Shown one piece after another: positions 1 to 7,015 of a stretch of 64,000 nucleotides of DNA (position 1 is the stretch's first letter; every line of letters starts with the position of its first letter). The position numbers were made by a program, and so were the translations under genes. The notes under the pieces were generated by a model that was not told where the DNA came from, did not search any database, and saw nothing but the letters and a program-made list of their open reading frames with translations. Origin of the DNA: Pseudomonas panipatensis. Its GTDB lineage: Bacteria; Pseudomonadota; Gammaproteobacteria; Pseudomonadales; Pseudomonadaceae. Location: contig NZ_FNDS01000013.1 of assembly GCF_900099785.1 (NCBI RefSeq), positions 38,544 through 102,543 on the forward strand, written 5' to 3'.

Positions 1-969
1 CAGGTCTTCGATGAGTCGCGGGTATTCCGCATCGACCATTACCTGGGCAAGGAAACCGTGCAGAACCTCATGGCGCTGCGCTTCGCCAACACCCTGTTCG
101 AGCCGCTGTGGCGCAGCGCCTACGTCGACCATGTGCAGATCAGCGTCAACGAGACGCTCGGCGTGGAAAACCGCGGCGCCTACTACGACCATGCCGGGGC
201 CATGCGCGACATGGTGCAGAACCACCTGCTGCAACTGCTCTGCCTGGTGGCGATGGAGGTGCCGGTGCATTTCGACGCCGAATCCGTGCGCAACGAGAAA
301 CTGAAGATCCTCCAGGCGCTGCGGCCGATCGGCGGCCAGGACGTGCAGGACAAGACGGTGCGCGGGCAGTACAGCGCCGGCCACATCGGCGGCCAGGAAG
401 TGCCGGCCTACTGGTTCGAGAAGCAGGTGGACAACGACAGCGACACCGAAACCTTCGTCGCCGTGCGGGCGGACATCGACAACTGGCGCTGGGCCGGGGT
501 GCCCTTCTACCTGCGCACCGGCAAGCGCATGGCGAAGAAGTGCTCGGAGATCGTCATCCAGTTCAAGCCGGTGCCGCACAACCTGATCGGCGACGGCAGC
601 GGCCCGGCCAACCGCCTGTGGATAAGGTTGCAGCCGGAGGAACGCATCAGCCTGCAACTGATGGCCAAGATGCCGGGCAAAGGCATGCAACTGGAAGCGG
701 TGGAGCTGGACCTGAACCTGGCCCAGGCGTTCAGCAAGAACAAACGCCGCTGGGATGCCTATGAGCGCCTGCTGCTGGACGTGATCGAAGGCGACTCGAC
801 GCTGTTCATGCGCCGCGACGAAGTGGAAGCGGCCTGGCGCTGGGTCGACCCGATCCTCGCCGGCTGGCGGGAGCACTACCAGCGCCCGCGCCCCTACCCC
901 GCCGGCAGCAATGGCCCGGAGCAGGCGCAGAGCCTGCTCGAACTGGCCGGACGCGAATGGTACAGCTAA
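1..969 (+). CDS. zwf: Glucose-6-phosphate 1-dehydrogenase (C-terminal part, cut by window start)
   Basis: Oxidises glucose 6-phosphate to 6-phosphogluconolactone with NADP+/NAD+, the entry to the Entner-Doudoroff and pentose phosphate routes in Pseudomonas; cytoplasmic. The frame is open from base 1 and gives the last 322 residues of an enzyme usually about 490 long, so the N-terminal Rossmann part lies outside the window. The signature RIDHYLGKE, carrying the catalytic lysine region, is at the very start (bases 28-54). Further conserved stretches are the segment around FYLRTGKRM and the end around WRWVDPI. It ends with TAA at 967-969, 45 bp before the end of the convergent porin gene. Family assignment is secure; which zwf paralogue it is cannot be judged here. 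Confidence 0.95.
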   Translation, partial: QVFDESRVFRIDHYLGKETVQNLMALRFANTLFEPLWRSAYVDHVQISVNETLGVENRGAYYDHAGAMRDMVQNHLLQLLCLVAMEVPVHFDAESVRNEKLKILQALRPIGGQDVQDKTVRGQYSAGHIGGQEVPAYWFEKQVDNDSDTETFVAVRADIDNWRWAGVPFYLRTGKRMAKKCSEIVIQFKPVPHNLIGDGSGPANRLWIRLQPEERISLQLMAKMPGKGMQLEAVELDLNLAQAFSKNKRRWDAYERLLLDVIEGDSTLFMRRDEVEAAWRWVDPILAGWREHYQRPRPYPAGSNGPEQAQSLLELAGREWYS

Positions 970-1014
970 GCCCCCGCGCGACCGAACCCACGCCGTCGCC
1001 GCGAGCGGCGGCGC

Positions 1015-2325
1015 TCAGAGCAGCGGGATGCTGTAGCTGACGATCAGGCGATTCTCGTCCTTGTCGCTCGAATCATTGCCACGCAGGACCGCGCTGCGCC
1101 AGGTGAATCCCAGGCCCTTGAAGGTGCCCTGGGGAATCACGTAATCCACGCGCAGATCGTGCTCCCACTCCTTGTTGTCGCCGTTCTTGGCCTTGATGTG
1201 CGAACCGCTCCAGTAGGTGAAGCTGGATTTCAGCCCGTCCACGCCGAGCCTGGAAAAGTCGTAGGCGTAGGCGGCCATCCAGGTGTCCTCGCCCGCGTTG
1301 ACGAAGCGCAGCACCTGCGCGTTGGTGATCAGGTACGGCGAGCGGCCCTGCCCCTGGTTGATGTGCGGGAAGTCGCTGTCGCCGCTCATGCCCTGGTAGC
1401 CCAGGCTGAACGCATGGCCCTTCAGGCTGTAGGTGAGCATGCTGCTCCACAGGCGGTTATCCACCTCGCCCTTGCCGACGCCATTGCCGTAGTAACCGGC
1501 ACTGACATAGCCCTCTTTCTGCCCGGAGGCGCTGCCGTTCTTGCCGTCGGGCGAGCTGTAGAAATAGCGCAGGTCGGTTTTCAACTGACCGACCGGCAAT
1601 TGCCATTGATGCACCAGGCCGAGGAAATGTTGCTGGTAGAAGTTCTCCAGCTCGCCGTAGTAGTACTGCAACTGCAGTTGCTTGCTGGCCTGGTAATCGA
1701 CCCCGGCGTAATAGAACTGATTGCTGAAACGCCCGGTTTTCGGATCGTTGGCGCCGTTGATCGACATCCCCTGCGCATTCGAAGAGTTACGGTCGTTCAC
1801 CTGGTCGATGCGCCCGGCCAGCAGGTTGAAATCCTGCACATCCTTCGACTCGACCTGCCAGCCCTGGAAGGTCTGCGGCACCAGGCGCCCGTCGTTGTAG
1901 GTCAGCACCGGCAGCTTCGGCATCAGGGTGCCGCCCTTGAACTGGGTCTGTGCGAAGCGCGCTTTGGCGGTGGCCTCGAGACGACTGAAACTGCTTACCG
2001 CAGAACCGTCGTGCTCCAGCGGGAAGACGCTGCCCGGCTGGTACTTCTTGCTGCTCGACGAGCCCGGCGCGTCCAGGCGCACGGCCTCGATTCCCAGCGC
2101 GTCGACGCCGAAGCCCAGCGCCCCCTCGGTGAATCCCGACTGGTAGTTGAGCATGAAGGCCTGCCCCCACTCGCTGTCGGTGGGCTTGTCTTCGTTGCGG
2201 GTGTCCTGGTTGAAGTAGAAATTGCGCAGATCCAGCGAAGCCTTGCTGTCTTCGAGGAAACCGGCCGCCGACACGGACTGGGCGATACCCACGGCCGTCA
2301 GCAGGGGAAGGAGGATTTTGTGCAT
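1015..2325 (-). CDS. OprD-family outer-membrane porin
   Basis: A 436-residue substrate-specific porin of the OprD family, the usual route for small nutrients across the Pseudomonas outer membrane. The start ATG at 2325 gives a clear signal peptide (MHKILLPLLTAVGIAQSVSA) followed by AGFLEDSKASLDLRNFYFNQD, the hallmark N-terminus of OprD mature proteins. The body has alternating beta-strand segments and ends in a short aromatic/hydrophobic final strand, VSYSIPLL. A longer reading frame runs to 2439 but adds a basic stretch that would spoil the signal peptide. The upstream 100 bp is strikingly AT-rich. The substrate cannot be told from sequence; OprD paralogues in Pseudomonas take up basic amino acids, aromatic acids, pyroglutamate and other solutes. 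Confidence 0.9.
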   Translation of the reverse strand: MHKILLPLLTAVGIAQSVSAAGFLEDSKASLDLRNFYFNQDTRNEDKPTDSEWGQAFMLNYQSGFTEGALGFGVDALGIEAVRLDAPGSSSSKKYQPGSVFPLEHDGSAVSSFSRLEATAKARFAQTQFKGGTLMPKLPVLTYNDGRLVPQTFQGWQVESKDVQDFNLLAGRIDQVNDRNSSNAQGMSINGANDPKTGRFSNQFYYAGVDYQASKQLQLQYYYGELENFYQQHFLGLVHQWQLPVGQLKTDLRYFYSSPDGKNGSASGQKEGYVSAGYYGNGVGKGEVDNRLWSSMLTYSLKGHAFSLGYQGMSGDSDFPHINQGQGRSPYLITNAQVLRFVNAGEDTWMAAYAYDFSRLGVDGLKSSFTYWSGSHIKAKNGDNKEWEHDLRVDYVIPQGTFKGLGFTWRSAVLRGNDSSDKDENRLIVSYSIPLL

Positions 2326-2579
2326 CGAGGACACCCGAGATCGGTAAGACTGGCTGGAAATGCTCATTCCAGAGCGACTGCGATTTTCGGGGCGCACTCT
2401 AATGAAAATCGCATATTCCTTGAAAGAATTAATTAGCATTCAATTAAAACAATAAAGAATAAAAAACCACTCTTCTTATGCCGGGCGCCCCCGCCGCGCA
2501 CAGGTCGGAACGCTGCGAAGCCTCGGACAATTCCCGTACAATTCGTCCACCTATTTACGCGTCATCCGAGTTCCCCAGC
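2326..2579. promoter_or_regulatory. AT-rich intergenic control region between porin and trhP
   Basis: This 254-bp spacer separates the divergent porin and U32-family genes. Bases about 2400-2478 are far richer in A/T than the rest of the window (runs such as GAATTAATTAGCATTC and AATTAAAACAATAAAG), as expected for the porin promoter. The core AATGCTAATTAAT on the minus strand weakly resembles a Fur-type box but mismatches many consensus positions, so no regulator is assigned. Confidence 0.4.
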
Positions 2580-3977
2580 ATGTCCGTCCCCTTCAAACCC
2601 GAACTGCTCGCTCCCGCCGGCTCGCTGAAAGCCATGCGCCATGCCTTCGCCTATGGCGCCGACGCCGTCTACGCCGGCCAGCCACGCTACAGCCTGCGGG
2701 TGCGCAACAACGAATTCGACCTGGCCAACCTGGCCATCGGCATCGCCGAAGCCCACGCCCTCGGCAAGCGCTTCTACCTGGTGGTGAACATCGCCCCGCA
2801 CAACGCCAAGCTGAAGACCTTCCTGAGCGACCTGGAACCGGTGCTGGCCCTGGGGCCGGACGCGCTGATCATGTCCGATCCGGGCATGATCATGCTGGTT
2901 CGCCAACATTTCCCCGAGGTAGCCGTTCACCTGTCGGTGCAGGCCAACGCCGTGAACTGGGCCAGCGTGGCCTTCTGGCGCGACCAGGGGTTGAGCCGGG
3001 TGATTCTGTCCCGCGAACTGTCGCTGGAAGAGATCGGCGAGATCCGCGAGCGGGTGCCAGAGATGGAACTCGAAGTCTTCGTCCACGGCGCCCTGTGCAT
3101 GGCCTATTCCGGGCGCTGCCTGCTGTCCGGCTACATCAACCGCCGCGACCCCAACCAGGGCACCTGTACCAACGCCTGCCGCTGGCAGTACCAGGCGCAC
3201 CCGGCGCGCGAGGACGAACTGGGCCTGGCCGTGGCCGAGCCGACCTTGGGCCTGGGCGCGCCCAGCCAGGAAATCTTCCTGCTCGAAGAAAGCAACCGCC
3301 CCGGCGAACTGATGGAGGCCTTCGAGGACGAGCACGGCACCTACATCATGAACTCCAAGGACCTGCGCGCCATCCAGCACGTCCAGCGCCTGGCGGAGAT
3401 GGGCGTGCACTCGCTGAAGATCGAGGGCCGCACCAAGTCGCACTTCTACGTCGCACGCACCGCCCAGGCCTATCGCCAGGCCATCGATGACGCGGTCGCC
3501 GGGCGCGGCTTCGACCGTGGCCTGATGGATCGCCTGGAATCCCTCGCCCACCGTGGCTACACCGAAGGCTTCCTGCGCCGCCACGTGCACGACGAATACC
3601 AGAACTACCAGTACGGCAGCTCGCGCTCGGAGCGCCAGCAGTTCGTCGGCGAATTCAGCGGCGAACGCCGCAACGGCCTGGCCGAGGTGCGGGTGAAGAA
3701 CCGCTTCGAAGTCGGCGACAGCGTCGAGCTGATGACCCCGGCGGGCAACCACGCCCTGCGCATCGAGTCCCTGCAGAACGCTCGCGGCGAAGCCATCGGC
3801 GTGGCGCCGGGCGACGGCCATGTGGTCTACCTGCCACTGCCGCAGGACATCGACCTGGGTTACGCCCTGCTGCTGCGCGACCTCGACGGCGCTCGCGCCA
3901 GCCAGGCCGCGACGGCGGCCGCGCCAGCCGCCAAGGGCGGTTGTGGCGGCGGCGGTTGCGGCAGTTGCGCGGGCTGA
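2580..3977 (+). CDS. trhP: TrhP/YegQ-type U32 protein (tRNA 5-hydroxyuridine biosynthesis)
   Basis: A 465-residue member of the peptidase U32 family, very close to E. coli YegQ, now called TrhP, which is needed with prephenate for 5-hydroxylation of uridine 34 in tRNA. It has the family landmarks in order: PELLAPAGSLKAMRHAFAYG near residue 8, GADAVYAGQPRYSLRVRNNE, NIAPHNAKLKTF, HLSVQANAVNW, the U32 signature VFVHGALCMAYSGRCLLSGY with its cysteines, then GTCTNACRW (Fe-S type cysteines), and HRGYTEGFLRRH. ATG 2580 is chosen because YegQ proteins begin right at this FKPELL motif; the longer frame from 2478 adds an unrelated leader. The protein ends in an unusual Gly/Cys-rich tail (GGCGGGGCGSCAG) absent from E. 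coli YegQ. It stands alone, divergent from the porin. Confidence 0.92.
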   Translation: MSVPFKPELLAPAGSLKAMRHAFAYGADAVYAGQPRYSLRVRNNEFDLANLAIGIAEAHALGKRFYLVVNIAPHNAKLKTFLSDLEPVLALGPDALIMSDPGMIMLVRQHFPEVAVHLSVQANAVNWASVAFWRDQGLSRVILSRELSLEEIGEIRERVPEMELEVFVHGALCMAYSGRCLLSGYINRRDPNQGTCTNACRWQYQAHPAREDELGLAVAEPTLGLGAPSQEIFLLEESNRPGELMEAFEDEHGTYIMNSKDLRAIQHVQRLAEMGVHSLKIEGRTKSHFYVARTAQAYRQAIDDAVAGRGFDRGLMDRLESLAHRGYTEGFLRRHVHDEYQNYQYGSSRSERQQFVGEFSGERRNGLAEVRVKNRFEVGDSVELMTPAGNHALRIESLQNARGEAIGVAPGDGHVVYLPLPQDIDLGYALLLRDLDGARASQAATAAAPAAKGGCGGGGCGSCAG

Positions 3978-4013
3978 CGCGCAACGGCGGATAAGCGCAA
4001 ACGCCCAGCCGCC

Positions 4014-4736
4014 CTAGGGGTTCTGCAGGAACACCACGTAGCCGCGGAACCAGGGGCTGCGCGCCAGGTAATCCGGCGCCTGCCAGCGGCCGTACTGCGC
4101 CAGGCCGATGCGGAAGGGCAACTGCAGGCGCGCCACGCGCGGCAGGTAGTCGGCGTAGTTGGGGATGGTCTGGCGGCCCTGGTAGGTCTGCACCACCACC
4201 TCGTCGACCACGCCCTTGAGCTGGTTGATGGTGGCCGCTTCGGCGTTGCTGCTCCAGTCCAGCAGGCCGGTGATGCTCAGGCGATAGTCGACCGGCAGGC
4301 GTTGGCGGAAATCGCGCAGGAAAGCGACGTATTCGGCGAGGTAGCGGGTACGCGCGTCGAAGTCGATCTGCACGCCGCGCAGCGAGTTGCCGGCACGGCG
4401 CCAGCGCTTCAACTGGGCCAGCAGGGTGCGGTAGCTGTCCTCGCTCCAGCGCAGACTGTGCGCGCGGTAGACCACCCACACCTCGGCGCCCTTCAGGCGT
4501 GGAATGGCGATGCCCTGGGCATGCAGCCGCGCCGGCGCGGAAGCGGCGCCGCGCGGCGCGCTGATCTGGCCCTGGAGGACATACAGGGTGCGCGCATGCG
4601 CCAGTGCCGGCTGCGCACCGACACCGCCCCAGAGCCAGAAGGCGTCATAGTCGGCGGCATCCACCACCTCCGCACGCGCCGGGCCGCCCAGCAGCGCCAG
4701 CAGGCCGGCGACCAGCCACACCCGGCCATGGCGCAT
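4014..4736 (-). CDS. Exported DUF3142-like protein
   Basis: A 240-residue protein with a signal peptide (MRHGRVWLVAGLLALLGGPARA). The mature part starts EVVDAADYDAFWLWGGV and contains GVQIDFDARTRYLAEYVAFL and YRLSITGLLDW, a layout typical of the DUF3142 family. That family looks like an exported TIM-barrel, glycoside-hydrolase-like domain with an acidic residue after strand beta-4 (IDFDA). No reaction is known. It follows the large exported protein on the same strand with only 6 bases between them, so the two are almost certainly co-transcribed and probably act together in the periplasm or envelope. Family call moderate, function unknown. Confidence 0.75.
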   Translation of the reverse strand: MRHGRVWLVAGLLALLGGPARAEVVDAADYDAFWLWGGVGAQPALAHARTLYVLQGQISAPRGAASAPARLHAQGIAIPRLKGAEVWVVYRAHSLRWSEDSYRTLLAQLKRWRRAGNSLRGVQIDFDARTRYLAEYVAFLRDFRQRLPVDYRLSITGLLDWSSNAEAATINQLKGVVDEVVVQTYQGRQTIPNYADYLPRVARLQLPFRIGLAQYGRWQAPDYLARSPWFRGYVVFLQNP

Positions 4737-4742
4737 CGCGGC

Positions 4743-6935
4743 TTACCAGTAGTACTTCAGGGACTTGGCCCAGGACGTGGCGGCGTATTGCGTCTTCAGC
4801 GCGCGGAACCACTGCTTGCGCTGCGCCGGGGCGATGTCCTGGCGACCGCAGCCGTTGTAGCCGCTGGGCGCATAGCAATTGATCGCACGGAACAAGGCAT
4901 AGGCCTTGTCGTCGCCGCCGGCCTGGGGATCGGCGATCACTTTCATGTAGCCGTCCAGGCGCGAATACAGCGCGCCATCGAACAACGTCGGGCTGCCGCC
5001 CAGCTCGCGCGGGCCCGGCTGGCTGTCGAGGGGGAAGCCGTCGAGGTTGTTGCGCAGGATGAACTCGCCGAAGCAGTTCAGCGCCTGCGGCGGCTGTGGC
5101 TGCTGCTGCAGGGCCACGGCGATATCGCGGATGGCCGGGCAGTCATAGCCGGACGTGCCCTTGCCACCGGGCCACTGGAACAGGGTCAAGGGCATGCCAT
5201 TGCCATAGACGAAGCCGAGACTGGCGGTCAGCGGCTTGGTCGAGGGCTCGGCGGGCAACAGCGCCAGGTCGTTGATGAAATTTGCGTAATGGCCGTGCAG
5301 CAGGTCCTTGTAGAGCAGGCTGAACAGCGCGGTATCGCGCTCTTCGGCAGGCACCGCTTCGGCCTTGGCCTGCTGGCGCAGCAACTCGGGGCCGGCGACA
5401 TGGCGCAGCAGCAGCTCGCGGATCGCCGGCGTGCGCACCGGCGAGTTATCGGCGAAGACTTTCACCAGGCGGTCGCTGCGTTCGTAGTTGAAGGCCAGGG
5501 CCAGCTCCAGCTGCTCGCGCTGCAGCGGCTGACGGGCCAGGGGCAGCAGTTGCAGCCAGAGCTTCTCGGCGCCGAGCCAGTCGTTGCCGGCCTCCAGACT
5601 GAAGCCGCGCAGGGTCTGCTGGCTGAAGGCCAGGTAGTCGAGTTTCTCCGGCAGCGTTTGCGGCAGGCTCTGCCGCGCCTGTTCGAGGTTGCCCTCGACG
5701 TATAGCTGCCAGGCCGCCAGCAGGTAATCGTGGAGCCCCGGTTGCTCGGCGAACAGGGCTTTCTGCCCCTGCAGTCCGGCCAGATCGAGGGCGCGCGCCT
5801 CGTTGGCCTCGTGGTGGCGCATCTGCATCAGGTCGAGCACCGCCAGCAGGCGCGGATCGCGGACATCCGCCGGGTGCGCGGTGACCAGCAGCTTGTTGTC
5901 CACCTCGGCGATCCATTGCGCCTGATCGGCGCCGCCCTGCGCCGACTCCGGCTGGGCGAACAGCCAGGCGTACTCGCCGGCCAGGCGGCCCTGGTCATTC
6001 ATCAGCCAATAGACGCGGCGCAGCAAGCCCTTGGCGGAGGCGGCGTAGCGGCCCTGCGGATAGGCCTCCAGGTACGCCTTGAAGTCGCTCTCGGCGACCT
6101 TCAGCGGGGCGCGATCGACCTTGCGCAGGTCGGGGTAGCCCATGTCGTCGAAGGCATTCTGCTGCGCCTGGTTCAACTGGCTGCGGCCGAGCATGTAGCG
6201 CGCGGTTTCCTGGACCCAGGGCAGGGCGCTGCCGCCGAGGCTGAGGAAACGCTGCCGGGCATCGCTGAAACGGCCGTTGTAGAAGGCCGCGACGCCTTCC
6301 AGATAGGTGGCGAAGTCATGCCCCGGCGCCGAATCGATGTCGCTGGGCAGGATGCCGCTGAGCTGGGCGTCATCCCACTGGCAGCCCTGCAGCAGGGACA
6401 GGCGTGCGCGCGCCAGGCTCTGCCGTTCGGCAGCCGGCACGTCGGCGAGCAGCAACTGGGCGAGGAAATCCTGGGCGGTGGCTGGGTTGTTGCTGCGGCA
6501 GCGGCTGCCTTCGCCGTTGGCGAAGCTCTCGGTTTCGGCCGGCACACTGTCGGCGGGCAGGCCGATGCGCACCGCCAGTTCGGCCAGCGGCGCCGCCGGC
6601 TTGGCATTGCCGGACGGGGCCGCGACATCGGCCTGCGGCGGCTCGTCGAACAGGCGGGTCAGCGGGAAGGGCACCAGGGCATAGCCCAGTTGCTGTTCGT
6701 CGTCGGACAGCGGCCGCTCAGGCAGCGTCGCGCGCCCGCCATCGGCCAGCAGCAGTTGCAGGTTGACCCGGCTGTCGTTGCCGGGGCTCAGGAAGGGCAA
6801 GCTGTTGCAGACATCCAGGGTGTCTCGCTTGAGGTTCCAGCTCGGGTAGCAGGAGTCGTCGCTGCTGGCGTTGGCCTGCTGGGCAGCCAGCAGGCCGAGA
6901 GTCAGGGCCAGGTAGGGGAGTCCGCGCAAGCGCAT
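4743..6935 (-). CDS. Large exported protein with helical repeats, unknown function
   Basis: A 730-residue protein with a signal peptide (MRLRGLPYLALTLGLLAAQQANA), so periplasmic or surface-associated. After a short N-terminal region holding the cysteines of DSCYPSW and DVCNS, the body is all-helical in appearance with TPR/Sel1-like character: AVAFYNGRFSDARQRFLSL-type helical pairs, and LNQAQQNAFDDMGY followed by ESDFKAYLEAYPQGRYAASA, the usual pattern of tetratricopeptide outer-membrane assembly or murein-associated proteins. Cys pairs near the end (NCYAPSGYNGCGRQD) suggest disulfides. The start at 6935 is the only one giving an export signal; the open frame continues to 7583 without coding character. 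It forms a two-gene unit with the DUF3142-like gene downstream. I do not recognise a specific function. Confidence 0.8.
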   Translation of the reverse strand: MRLRGLPYLALTLGLLAAQQANASSDDSCYPSWNLKRDTLDVCNSLPFLSPGNDSRVNLQLLLADGGRATLPERPLSDDEQQLGYALVPFPLTRLFDEPPQADVAAPSGNAKPAAPLAELAVRIGLPADSVPAETESFANGEGSRCRSNNPATAQDFLAQLLLADVPAAERQSLARARLSLLQGCQWDDAQLSGILPSDIDSAPGHDFATYLEGVAAFYNGRFSDARQRFLSLGGSALPWVQETARYMLGRSQLNQAQQNAFDDMGYPDLRKVDRAPLKVAESDFKAYLEAYPQGRYAASAKGLLRRVYWLMNDQGRLAGEYAWLFAQPESAQGGADQAQWIAEVDNKLLVTAHPADVRDPRLLAVLDLMQMRHHEANEARALDLAGLQGQKALFAEQPGLHDYLLAAWQLYVEGNLEQARQSLPQTLPEKLDYLAFSQQTLRGFSLEAGNDWLGAEKLWLQLLPLARQPLQREQLELALAFNYERSDRLVKVFADNSPVRTPAIRELLLRHVAGPELLRQQAKAEAVPAEERDTALFSLLYKDLLHGHYANFINDLALLPAEPSTKPLTASLGFVYGNGMPLTLFQWPGGKGTSGYDCPAIRDIAVALQQQPQPPQALNCFGEFILRNNLDGFPLDSQPGPRELGGSPTLFDGALYSRLDGYMKVIADPQAGGDDKAYALFRAINCYAPSGYNGCGRQDIAPAQRKQWFRALKTQYAATSWAKSLKYYW

Positions 6936-7015
6936 GCTAGGTCCTTGTCCAATGGGGCCCGCGCGCTGGCCGGAAGACCAGGGCACGCTAGGCGTCAGCT
7001 CATTGGGGCACGATC

